Assembly (NCBI GenBank): GCA_023473405.1
Contig: JAMCZD010000111.1
Coordinates: 1 to 8,173 of the forward strand
DNA: 8,173 bases
Origin: Candidatus Omnitrophota bacterium
GTDB lineage: Bacteria; Verrucomicrobiota; Verrucomicrobiia; Limisphaerales; UBA1319
Reading direction: 5' to 3'
Shown one piece after another: positions 1-6,568 of the stretch. The notes under the pieces were generated by a model that was not told where the DNA came from, made no database searches, and worked only from the letters and a program-made list of their open reading frames with translations. The stretch's first letter is position 1. Each line of letters starts with the position of its first letter. The position numbers and the translations under genes were made by a program.

Positions 1-130
1 CCAAGGTCAATGGTTTGTCCGGAAGCTTATCGCGAAAGAGCTCATAAGCGTGTTGTCGCACCATGGCCTTGGTGATGCCGGGGGTGAAGGGCTTGGGCTG
101 AGGTATAATGTTTTCCTTTTCCTTTTTCAT
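1..130 (-). CDS. Small hypothetical protein, N-terminal part, possibly DUF2934-like
   Basis: An ATG at 130-128 on the minus strand opens a frame that stays open for 43 codons to the left edge of the window. The first residues are very polar (MKKEKEN), then comes a proline-rich stretch, then VRQHAYELFRDKLPDKPLTL. The pattern 'V/I-R-x-x-A-Y-E-L-F/W ... G/D-x-P' recalls the short DUF2934 domain, whose members read roughly 'RAYELWEREGRPEG..DHWLQAE'. The tryptophan/acidic second half would lie outside the window, so this is a resemblance only. No function is known for that domain. No strong ribosome site precedes the ATG. A weak promoter-like TTGAAA lies upstream (near 180, minus strand). The gene is divergent from the cyclase at 419. 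The existence of the gene is likely and the family assignment is tentative. Confidence 0.55.
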   Translation of the reverse strand, partial: MKKEKENIIPQPKPFTPGITKAMVRQHAYELFRDKLPDKPLTL

Positions 131-418
131 GAGGTGTTGCGTTTTGTTCCTGATCAAAGTTAATAGCTGTCGCAACTTTTTCAAGCGGGTACCCGAGCAC
201 CCGCAACGTTGCGGTCAATCGCCTTTGAATCGCATATTCGATTCGACACCGCGCCGGTTTCAGAGAACACTATTAGCCGCGGATCGGGGCCTTGGTGGTG
301 GTCTTGAGCGCGCGTTGCCCGGAGAAATGGCAGCCGCTCTCGGTCAACCGCATCTCCGCGCGGGCCGGCTTGGCTCGCCTATGTCGCCACGGCGCACCCT
401 GAATCCGCATATGCACTC
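131..418. other. Divergent intergenic region with three inverted repeats
   Basis: This 288-base stretch separates the minus-strand small gene from the plus-strand cyclase. It holds three inverted repeats: GCGGGT (185-190) with ACCCGC (199-204); the perfect 14-bp palindrome CCGCAACGTTGCGG (201-214), which overlaps the first; and GAATCG (227-232) with CGATTC (239-244). No convincing sigma70 promoter for the cyclase could be seen. The reading frame across part of this region (108-620, plus) shows no recognisable protein and overlaps the cyclase in another frame, so I do not call it a gene. The repeats may be operators or a small RNA-like structure, but nothing decides between these. Confidence 0.4.
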
Positions 419-2296
419 GTGGACTTGGCATCGCTCAAATCCAGGCTTCACGCCGCCTCGATCCAGGCGCGGAGCCAGTTGCTTGCCGCTCGCCATGGCC
501 TGGACCATTGGTTGGGCGAACTCTCCAGCAGTCCCCTATCGCCCGCGACGGCAGCATGCGCCTTATCGGTGGTTGCGCGGGCGCAGCCGGACTGGGCGAA
601 ATCAGGAGCGGCATCGATAACTGATCTGGCGTGGGGCGGACTGGATTGGCTGTCGAACAATCTGAATGCAGACGGCGGTTGGGGCGATACTGTCTTGAGC
701 CTGAGCAACATCAGCACCACAGCCTTGGGATGGGCCGCCTATGGGGTCGTGCCTGGCGCCGATCGCACGCAGCGGGCATGTCTCGATCGGGTCGAGAGCT
801 GGCTGATTCACCACGCGGACGGGCTCGAGCCGGAAAAGATTGTCCCAGCAATCACCCGGCGCTATGGCAAGGACCGGACCTTTTCCGTGCCCATTCTGAC
901 CATGTGCGCCATCTCGGGGAGGCTGGGTTTGGACGAGAAGGCTTGGGATTGGGTTGCGCCCTTGCCATTCGAGCTGGCGGCCTGCCCGCATCAATGGTAT
1001 TCCTGGCTCCAATTGCCGGTGGTCAGTTACGCCTTGCCGGCCCTTATTGCCATCGGCCAGGTCCGATATTATCATCGCCCACCACGGAGCCCCGCGGTTC
1101 GCCTGTTGCGCCACTGGACGCGAAAGCGAACGCTGGCCAAACTTGCGCAGATTCAGCCGGCAAGCGGCGGATTCATCGAAGCCACACCCTTGACCAGTTT
1201 TGTGGTCATGAGCCTGGCGGACGCGGGCAATGTCAATCATCCGGTCACGCGAAAGGGAATCGAGTTCCTGGTCCGTTCCGCCAGGCCCGACGGCAGTTGG
1301 CCCATTGACACCAACCTGGCCACGTGGGTGACGACCTTATCCGTTAACGCCTTGCGACCGTTCGATTCGCATTGCCTAACCCTCGAAACGCGCGCGGCAA
1401 TTCGCGCCTGGCTCATGGCCCAACAATACCGGCGCGAACATCCCTATACTCACGCGGCCCCCGGCGGGTGGGCATGGACACCTTTGTCAGGAGGAGTGCC
1501 TGATGCCGACGATACCGCCGGCGCGCTGCTGGCGTTGCATCGCCTGGGCGGAATCGATGGCGCGGTACGCGAAGCGGCATGCGCCGGCATCAATTGGTTG
1601 CTCAAACTCCAAAATCGCGATGGCGGCATTCCCACATTCTGCCGTGGCTGGGGCGCGCTGCCTTTTGATCGAAGCAGCGCCGACTTGACCGCGCACGCCT
1701 TGCGCGCCTGGCTGGTCTGGCGTCCCGAGTTGCCTAATGAATTGCAGACGCGCGTAAACAATGCCCTGGCACGTGCCTTGAGTTTTCTGGCGCGCGTCCA
1801 GCGGGCCGACGGCGCCTGGCTGCCATTATGGTTTGGCAATCAATTCGTGACCGGCGACGAGAATCCAACCTACGGAACCGCACGCGTCCTGCAGGCCTTG
1901 TCCGCATGCGCTGCCGATGGCCTCGGGAACGTCATCGAACCGCTGAACCAGGGTGTTCAATGGCTGGCCGGCACACAGCGATCGGACGGCAGTTGGGGCG
2001 GCGGCCCGGGCGCTCCAGCTTCAATCGAGGAAACCGCCCTCGCCGTCGAGGCCCTGGCGGAGGTCCTGGCCTCGCCGTTCGGCTCGAATTCGCAGATCGA
2101 GGCGGTCGCGCGGCCGGCCGTTTGCGGGGGCGCCGCCTGGCTGGTGGATCGAGTCGAGACCCGGCAGTGGACACAGCCATCGCCCATTGGTTTTTACTTC
2201 GCCAAGTTGTGGTATTATGAGCGGCTATACCCCCTTATCTTCACCGCCGCCGCCTTGAGGGCCTGCTACGAACTCACTTCCCAGACCGTGGGATAG
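419..2296 (+). CDS. Squalene-hopene cyclase family protein (class II terpene cyclase)
   Basis: Class II triterpene cyclases protonate a linear isoprenoid such as squalene and fold it into a polycyclic membrane lipid, acting as monotopic proteins on the inner membrane. The 625-residue product carries the acid motif DADD (residues 362-365, in VPDADDTAG) and a histidine in ADLTAHAL (H426) that plausibly matches the His pairing with the catalytic Asp in the Alicyclobacillus enzyme. QW-type repeats sit near residues 73-90, 280-297, 389-407, 453-470 and 512-529, with a degenerate one near 571-586. The length fits the family (about 620-720). The start is GTG at 419: no ATG, GTG or TTG lies in frame between the upstream stop (305-307) and it, and residues 30-48 (HWLGELSSSPLSPATAACA) already look like the family N-terminus. 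No good ribosome site is seen. It differs from classical enzymes around 466-490 (LPLWFGNQ...ENPTYGT), so the substrate and product are uncertain. No squalene synthase gene is in the window. Confidence 0.88.
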   Translation: MDLASLKSRLHAASIQARSQLLAARHGLDHWLGELSSSPLSPATAACALSVVARAQPDWAKSGAASITDLAWGGLDWLSNNLNADGGWGDTVLSLSNISTTALGWAAYGVVPGADRTQRACLDRVESWLIHHADGLEPEKIVPAITRRYGKDRTFSVPILTMCAISGRLGLDEKAWDWVAPLPFELAACPHQWYSWLQLPVVSYALPALIAIGQVRYYHRPPRSPAVRLLRHWTRKRTLAKLAQIQPASGGFIEATPLTSFVVMSLADAGNVNHPVTRKGIEFLVRSARPDGSWPIDTNLATWVTTLSVNALRPFDSHCLTLETRAAIRAWLMAQQYRREHPYTHAAPGGWAWTPLSGGVPDADDTAGALLALHRLGGIDGAVREAACAGINWLLKLQNRDGGIPTFCRGWGALPFDRSSADLTAHALRAWLVWRPELPNELQTRVNNALARALSFLARVQRADGAWLPLWFGNQFVTGDENPTYGTARVLQALSACAADGLGNVIEPLNQGVQWLAGTQRSDGSWGGGPGAPASIEETALAVEALAEVLASPFGSNSQIEAVARPAVCGGAAWLVDRVETRQWTQPSPIGFYFAKLWYYERLYPLIFTAAALRACYELTSQTVG

Positions 2297-2532
2297 AGCA
2301 CACTCTGCCAATGCGCATGTATCGAAAATATGTCCCGATCGGACCGCAGAGCTGTTTTCGATGTGCTTCATGCATTAGCCCTGCGTAATGAACAAGACCG
2401 ATATTTAAGTTGCACTGTTGGTTCATGCTGGCTAGTTTTGCGCCCGATCTCGGGGCAACAAGGGGCGGAGGATGGCCTGGGGAAAAGGCGATTCCCGGGC
2501 GTTGTCGGTGGTGAGCGTGAAATGGAATTCCC
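2297..2532. other. Intergenic region, no clear feature
   Basis: This 236-base gap separates the cyclase from the thioesterase. I see no terminator hairpin with a T-run after the cyclase stop and no consensus promoter. The short open frame at 2330-2536 has no recognisable protein character. Only weak short inverted repeats are present (for example ATGAAC near 2387 with GTTCAT near 2420, too far apart to be persuasive). The size suggests that the thioesterase has its own promoter and is not tightly coupled to the cyclase. Confidence 0.4.
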
Positions 2533-2943
2533 ATGAAAGCGGTGCGTCAGTTTTTTGGAAATGATCAATTTGCCAAGCTGGCAGGAATTGAACTGTTGTC
2601 GGTGTCGCCCGGCCATGCGGTGGCCAAGATGAAATTATGGCCGCACCACTGGAACGGCATGGAAACGGTGCATGGCGGGGCTATTTTCACACTGGCTGAT
2701 TTCGCCTTTGCAGCCGCATGCAATTCGCACGGCACCGTTGCCGTAACGGTCAACGCCAACCTAACCATCCTCAAGTCCGCCGCCACGGGAACCTTGCGGG
2801 CCGAAGCCAGGGAGGTCTCGAAAAACTCGGAACTCGGAGCCTACAACGTCGAGGTGACGAATGACAAAGGCGAGCTGATTGCCCAGCTCCAGGGATTGGC
2901 TTACCGCAAAGACGAAAGAATCTGCCCTGAATCCCCCGGTTGA
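2533..2943 (+). CDS. PaaI-like hotdog-fold acyl-CoA thioesterase
   Basis: This is a 136-residue single hotdog domain. Proteins of this family hydrolyse acyl-CoA or aryl-CoA thioesters in the cytoplasm as dimers or tetramers. The diagnostic stretch is present: N41-G42 followed by V-H47-G-G-A-I-F-T-L-A-D56, which matches the NG...HGG...SLAD signature of E. coli PaaI with its Asn and catalytic Asp. After it come FAFAAACNSHG, the strand 'AVTVNANLTILKSA', and the last strands ending in GLAYRK. Length is normal. The start ATG has a weak GGAA at 2524-2527. No phenylacetate catabolism genes are nearby, so the name paaI is not justified and the substrate is unknown. It ends 15 bases before the convergent epimerase gene. 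No terminator hairpin fits in that gap. Confidence 0.88.
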   Translation: MKAVRQFFGNDQFAKLAGIELLSVSPGHAVAKMKLWPHHWNGMETVHGGAIFTLADFAFAAACNSHGTVAVTVNANLTILKSAATGTLRAEAREVSKNSELGAYNVEVTNDKGELIAQLQGLAYRKDERICPESPG

Positions 2944-2958
2944 TCCACTTCACCCGGT

Positions 2959-3924
2959 TCACATGGATGCCGCCGTCAGCTCGATGATCCGGCTGAGAGT
3001 CGTTTCGGGTCGAAATTGAACCGTGCGCGCCAGTTTGCTGATGACCGGCTTGCGCCGGCGCATGTCCTCGAATCCGGGTGCGTAGGCCTTTTCGTAGGGG
3101 ACAAATTCGATGGGCGACCGGGAGTTCAAGAGGCGCACCACTAATTCGGCCAGGGAGTGGATGCTGATTTCCTCGGTGGCGCCGACATTGAAGACCTGGC
3201 CTCGAGCAGTCGGGCAGTGCTGGAGCCGGACCAGGGCTTCGATGGTGTCGAGGACATAGCAGAAGCACCGGGTTTGGCAGCCATCATCGTACACTCTCAG
3301 CGGTTCGTTCCGCTTGGCGGCGGCAATGAAACGGGGGAGCACCATGCCGTAACGACCGGTTTGCCTTGGCCCGACCGTGTTGAACAAACGCGCGATGACC
3401 ACCGGCAATTCCCGCTCTTGCGCGTAGGCCAGGGCCAGAAATTCGTCCATTAACTTGGAACAGGCATATCGCCAACGCCCAAGATGGGGCGGGCCAATCC
3501 GCAGATCATCCTCCTCCGCAAAAGCCGGTTTCTGACTCTTGCCGTAGACTTCCGAGGTCGAAGTGATCAAGACCGGCGTCCCGGACTCGCTCGAGGCTTC
3601 GAGGATTGCCTCGGTCTCGTGCAGGTTGGTTTTAATGGTGCGAACGGGTTCGTTGACCACCAACTCGACCCCCACAGCCGCGGCCAGATGATAAACGGAC
3701 TCGGCCTCGGCTACCATCCCCGCCAGTTCACCGCACTCGGACACCTTCGTGATCAACAGCCGCAGATCCGGATGCGACCGAACGGCGCGGAGGTTGTCCA
3801 GGTTACCGGTGGAGAGGTCGTCAATAACAGTTACCGCCTTGCCATCGGCCAGGAGGCGATCCGTCAGGTGAGAACCGATAAAACCGGCGCCGCCGGTGAC
3901 TATAACAAGGGGTTTGCCGCTCAT
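2959..3924 (-). CDS. NAD-dependent sugar-nucleotide epimerase/decarboxylase (extended SDR)
   Basis: This 321-residue extended short-chain dehydrogenase acts on a nucleotide sugar in the cytoplasm. It has the N-terminal NAD site TGGAGFIGSH (10-19), acidic residues after beta-2 (D35/D36) that favour NAD over NADP, HLAA at 79-82, a TSTSEVYG segment (121-128) supplying the catalytic Ser/Thr, and the Y153-x3-K157 pair (YACSK). The motif ARLFNTVGPRQ follows at 178-188. The stretch GCQTRCFCYVLDTIEAL (215-231) closely resembles UDP-glucuronate decarboxylases (UDP-xylose synthases), where it reads QTRSFCYV-D. UDP-glucose 4-epimerase-like activity remains possible. It follows the amidase gene by 12 bases. 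A GAGGAA ribosome site (plus-strand 3938-3933) lies about 8 bases before the ATG and touches the amidase stop codon, which suggests co-transcription and coupled translation. The product may feed envelope polysaccharide synthesis (inference). Confidence 0.85.
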   Translation of the reverse strand: MSGKPLVIVTGGAGFIGSHLTDRLLADGKAVTVIDDLSTGNLDNLRAVRSHPDLRLLITKVSECGELAGMVAEAESVYHLAAAVGVELVVNEPVRTIKTNLHETEAILEASSESGTPVLITSTSEVYGKSQKPAFAEEDDLRIGPPHLGRWRYACSKLMDEFLALAYAQERELPVVIARLFNTVGPRQTGRYGMVLPRFIAAAKRNEPLRVYDDGCQTRCFCYVLDTIEALVRLQHCPTARGQVFNVGATEEISIHSLAELVVRLLNSRSPIEFVPYEKAYAPGFEDMRRRKPVISKLARTVQFRPETTLSRIIELTAASM

Positions 3925-3936
3925 CGTCCGGGTTCC

Positions 3937-5199
3937 TCAGTCTTCAAATCCCATCACCCCGCGCGCCACGGCTTCGGCCAATTTCTGGCGATACGCAGGT
4001 TGGGAAATCAGGCGGGCTTCTTCCGGGTTGGACAAGTAGCCGCCCTCGAGCAACACAGCTGGGCACCGTTGTTCGCGCAGCACCCCCATGAAACGCGCCC
4101 GCCGGACGCCGCGGTCCATGCTGCCCGAGGCCAACACCAGGGCGCGCTGGAGGTCGGCGGCGAATTGGAAATTCTGGGCATCGAATTCGTTGTTGGGAAA
4201 CACCTCGGTCGCATCGTCGGCATAGTCGCGGGTGAGGCTGGAAGGCATGCCTTGCGGGGTGAGGCAGTAGCTCTCCAATCCCGATTGATCCGTATGAGGT
4301 AGGGCGGAATTGAAGTGCAAGCTGACAAAGAAGTCCGCATGCCAATTACGCGCCAGCTCAGTCCGGTCGGCCAAGGAAAGGTCCTGATCGTTGGTCCGGG
4401 TTAAATACACCTGCCAGCCATTGGTAGCCAACAAAGACTGAATGCGCTTGGCCCAATCGAGGGTGTATTCCTTTTCGTAACGCCCGTTGAATACGGAAGT
4501 AGCGCCCGGGTTTCTACCTCCATGGCCCGGGTCGAGTACCAACACCAGCTTTGATTTCCGGGACAATGACAGCGGCTGCATCAGGGGAAGCAGGCTCTTC
4601 TCAGCGTCCAACACATTGACATACAGTTCGTTCTGAATCCATTGGGGCGCAAACCCGAGCCAGCAGCTCAGTCCCTCCCAATTGGCCAGGCGATTACCTG
4701 CCGAGAGCCGGATAACGCCATTGGTGCAGCGCAGTTCCATGCAATGCACAGCCGGTCGCGAACAATAACTTGGACCACCCACCCCGATGAGACGGCTCCA
4801 TCGTTCCACCGGAATCCATGATCCCACCAATACATTGGTCCACGACACCTGCGGCGGCTCGGACGGAGGCGGCGGTTCGGACGGAGGCGGTGGCTCAATA
4901 ACCGGCTTCGACAGGACCGGCGCCGGGGTAGCCGGCTGAACGGTGGACAATAACGGCGTGATCGGCGGGACCGGTTTCGGCCGGGACTTGCACCCCAGCA
5001 AGCCGAGACATAATAGACCCGTCGCCAGCAGGGCATGGTTTAAAATTTTTAGGGATGCCCCAGCAAGTGATTTCGTCCAGGACCAAGACGAGGAGGCCGG
5101 AACGCCCCCACAGCGGGCGGCGGCTGAGCTAACGCGGACGATTTTAAAACACGCTCTTAGTTTCCAGAAACTGAACACGGCGGTATTTTGGGGATGCAA
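3937..5199 (-). CDS. Lipoprotein N-acetylmuramoyl-L-alanine amidase (Amidase_3)
   Basis: Zinc amidase that cuts the amide bond between N-acetylmuramic acid and L-alanine in peptidoglycan. Numbering is from the TTG at 5199 (420 residues). A hydrophobic segment ends in a lipobox, LGLLGC, with Cys70 as the likely lipidated residue. Next come a proline-rich linker with PPPPSE repeats (about 102-116), a domain at about 122-210 that resembles the beta-rich stalk (copper amine oxidase N-like) domains of other amidases, and the Amidase_3 domain (218-417). The zinc ligands are visible: H226 in DPGHGG, E242 in YEKE, H295 in SLHFN, and the catalytic E385 in LLEGGYLSNPEE. The enzyme is therefore probably active, anchored to a membrane and facing the periplasm. 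The true start is unclear: the frame has no ATG before the lipobox, only TTG at 5199 and GTG at 5178, both leaving an unusually long leader of more than 40 residues before the signal peptide. It is the first gene of a unit with the epimerase. Confidence 0.85.
   Translation of the reverse strand: MHPQNTAVFSFWKLRACFKIVRVSSAAARCGGVPASSSWSWTKSLAGASLKILNHALLATGLLCLGLLGCKSRPKPVPPITPLLSTVQPATPAPVLSKPVIEPPPPSEPPPPSEPPQVSWTNVLVGSWIPVERWSRLIGVGGPSYCSRPAVHCMELRCTNGVIRLSAGNRLANWEGLSCWLGFAPQWIQNELYVNVLDAEKSLLPLMQPLSLSRKSKLVLVLDPGHGGRNPGATSVFNGRYEKEYTLDWAKRIQSLLATNGWQVYLTRTNDQDLSLADRTELARNWHADFFVSLHFNSALPHTDQSGLESYCLTPQGMPSSLTRDYADDATEVFPNNEFDAQNFQFAADLQRALVLASGSMDRGVRRARFMGVLREQRCPAVLLEGGYLSNPEEARLISQPAYRQKLAEAVARGVMGFED
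4853..4896. repeat. 18-bp tandem repeat (about 2.4 copies) in the amidase linker
   Basis: The unit GGCGGCTCGGACGGAGGC (4853-4870) recurs at 4871-4888 with one change (GGCGGTTCGGACGGAGGC) and partially at 4889-4896. Read on the minus strand it encodes the PPPPSE repeats of the proline-rich spacer between the lipid anchor and the amidase domains. Because the unit is six codons, copy-number change would lengthen or shorten the spacer without breaking the frame. Confidence 0.8.
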
Positions 5200-5239
5200 T
5201 TACTTGACTCAAGCTCTATATATCAAGACTGCCTCCGAT

Positions 5240-5267
5240 TTGACACTTCGTTCATTCCTCGTAATAT
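5240..5267 (+). promoter_or_regulatory. Sigma70-like promoter for the efflux pump genes
   Basis: A perfect -35 hexamer TTGACA (5240-5245) is followed after 16 bases by TAATAT (5262-5267), a 4-of-6 match to the -10 consensus. Transcription would start near 5273-5275, about 95 bases before the membrane fusion protein ATG at 5370. The promoter lies in the divergent gap between the minus-strand amidase and the pump genes. Assignment to the pump is by orientation and position. Confidence 0.6.
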
Positions 5268-5269
5268 GG

Positions 5270-5293
5270 CGTAAATGTTTGTTTACATTTACG
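5270..5293. promoter_or_regulatory. Operator-like inverted repeat at the pump transcription start
   Basis: Perfect 9-bp arms CGTAAATGT (5270-5278) and ACATTTACG (5285-5293) flank a 6-base centre, TTGTTT. The repeat begins two bases after the -10 hexamer and covers the expected start of transcription, a position where a bound repressor would block RNA polymerase. The AT-rich core and 24-bp size fit operators of TetR- or MarR-type regulators, which commonly control EmrAB-like pumps. No regulator gene is in the window, so the protein that binds is unknown and the family is an inference. Confidence 0.55.
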
Positions 5294-5369
5294 GACCGAA
5301 CAACTCAAAAGGGCCTTGGGACAAGGGCTTGATCATGCGCTGTCGCCGCGGTTAATTCCTGCTTCAGAC

Positions 5370-6539
5370 ATGCATAAACGCATTTGGTTCACGATCGGCT
5401 GGATCGTAATCCTGATGGCCGCACTGGTGCTCGGGGTGCGCTATTTTACTTATTTGATGTCGCATGAATCCACCGACGACGCTTTTATCGACGCGCACAT
5501 CATGGCAATCAGCCCCAAGATTTCGGGGCAGGTCCTCGAGGTAATGGTTCATGACAACCAACTGGTAAAGCAAGGCGATACCCTGGTGCGGATCGATCCA
5601 CGCGATTACGAGGTGCGGCTTACCCGCGCCAAGGCCGCCCTGGCAGTGAAGAAGGCGGTCCACAAGGTCGCCCTCATCAACCTGACTATCGCACGCGCGC
5701 AGCTCTCATCCGCCGAGTCCAACGCCGGTGAGGCACGCGCCCAAGCCCTGGCTGTCAAGTCGGAGGCCGATCGGGCCGAGACCGACCTGACGCGCATGCG
5801 TGAGCTGGAGAAGACGGGCGCGATTTCGTCCCAGGAATTCGACCACTCGCAGTCCGCTGCCCATACGACTGCCGCCAACCTCAAAGCGGCGCAACTCCGA
5901 GCCGATGCCCTCGATTCCCAAGCGGCGGCGGCCAAGGAACAAACGGCTTATTCCCAGGGAATGGTGGACGAGGCCGATGCGGAGGTGCAACAGGCACAAG
6001 CCGAGGTCAACCAGGCCGATCTGGAACTATCCTACACCCAGGTGCTGGCGCCTGCCGATGGGTTTATCACCCACAAGACGGTGCAGGATGGAACCTACGT
6101 CCAGGTGGGACAAAACCTGCTCGCCATCGTGCCGCGATACGTCTGGGTCGTGGCTAATTTCAAGGAAACCCAGCTCGAATACCTGCAGCCCGGCCAGCCG
6201 GTGAAGATCAGCATCGATGCCTTTCCCAACCGGCAGTACCCGGGCCATGTGGACAGCATACAGGCCGGCACCGGGGCGCGTTTCAGCCTGCTGCCCCCGG
6301 AAAACGCCGTTGGCAACTACGTCAAGGTCGTCCAACGCGTGCCGGTGAAAATCCTCTTCGACGAATTGCCCGCCTCCGATCACCGCGTCGGACCGGGAAT
6401 GTCGGTTCAGCCGGAAGTCAAGGTTCGCGAATACCATTTGCCGCTGCTTGTTCAGGTGATTGTTGGGGGTGCATTTCTAGCCCTTCTCTTTCTCTCGCTC
6501 TATTTTGTGGCGAATATCGGTCGGAAAAAGGGAGCGTGA
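5370..6539 (+). CDS. emrA: EmrA/HlyD-type membrane fusion protein of an efflux pump
   Basis: Periplasmic adaptor that links an inner-membrane transporter (EmrB-type) to an outer-membrane channel. From the ATG at 5370 it has 389 residues, the length of E. coli EmrA. An N-terminal membrane helix (about 5-27) is followed by TDDAFIDAH (35-43), ISPKISGQV and DNQLVKQGDTLVRIDPRDY (62-80), the first half of the lipoyl domain. An Ala/Gln-rich coiled-coil hairpin (about 82-222) comes next, then the second lipoyl half (LAPADGFI, 226-233), ANFKETQL (262-269) and the signature SLLPPENAVGNY...VQRVPVKI (306-328). The frame is open upstream to a TTG at 5316, but the ATG sits directly before the hydrophobic helix and is preferred. 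No strong ribosome site is seen for either. Unusually, residues about 357-380 form a second hydrophobic segment followed by NIGRKKGA, suggesting a C-terminal membrane helix that E. coli EmrA lacks. The promoter and palindrome at 5240-5293 probably control it. Confidence 0.9.
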   Translation: MHKRIWFTIGWIVILMAALVLGVRYFTYLMSHESTDDAFIDAHIMAISPKISGQVLEVMVHDNQLVKQGDTLVRIDPRDYEVRLTRAKAALAVKKAVHKVALINLTIARAQLSSAESNAGEARAQALAVKSEADRAETDLTRMRELEKTGAISSQEFDHSQSAAHTTAANLKAAQLRADALDSQAAAAKEQTAYSQGMVDEADAEVQQAQAEVNQADLELSYTQVLAPADGFITHKTVQDGTYVQVGQNLLAIVPRYVWVVANFKETQLEYLQPGQPVKISIDAFPNRQYPGHVDSIQAGTGARFSLLPPENAVGNYVKVVQRVPVKILFDELPASDHRVGPGMSVQPEVKVREYHLPLLVQVIVGGAFLALLFLSLYFVANIGRKKGA

Positions 6540-6568
6540 AGGTGCCCCCGGCAATGGAAAATAGAGCG

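Noticed and set aside
108..620. Open frame of 170 codons on the plus strand overlapping the cyclase start
   Set aside because: It is Arg/Pro-rich without any recognisable family and overlaps the well-supported cyclase by 200 bases in another frame, as expected for GC-rich DNA.
602..1308. Long open frames (602-1240 minus, 631-1308 plus) inside the cyclase
   Set aside because: Both lie wholly inside the cyclase, whose translation shows continuous family motifs. Their products are low-complexity shadows.
2330..2536. 68-codon plus-strand frame between cyclase and thioesterase
   Set aside because: No ribosome site and no family resemblance. It overlaps the thioesterase start and looks like chance.
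2944..2958. Terminator between the convergent thioesterase and epimerase genes
   Set aside because: Only 15 bases separate the stops. CCGGTT repeats directly (2936-2941, 2954-2959) rather than inverted, and no stem with a T-run is present.
3484..4302. 272-codon plus-strand frame opposite the epimerase and amidase
   Set aside because: It is antisense to two genes with clear catalytic motifs and has no family features of its own.
5316..5369. TTG start at 5316 for the membrane fusion protein
   Set aside because: It would add 18 polar residues before the N-terminal membrane helix. The AAGGG upstream is only two bases from the TTG, and the ATG at 5370 fits family length better.
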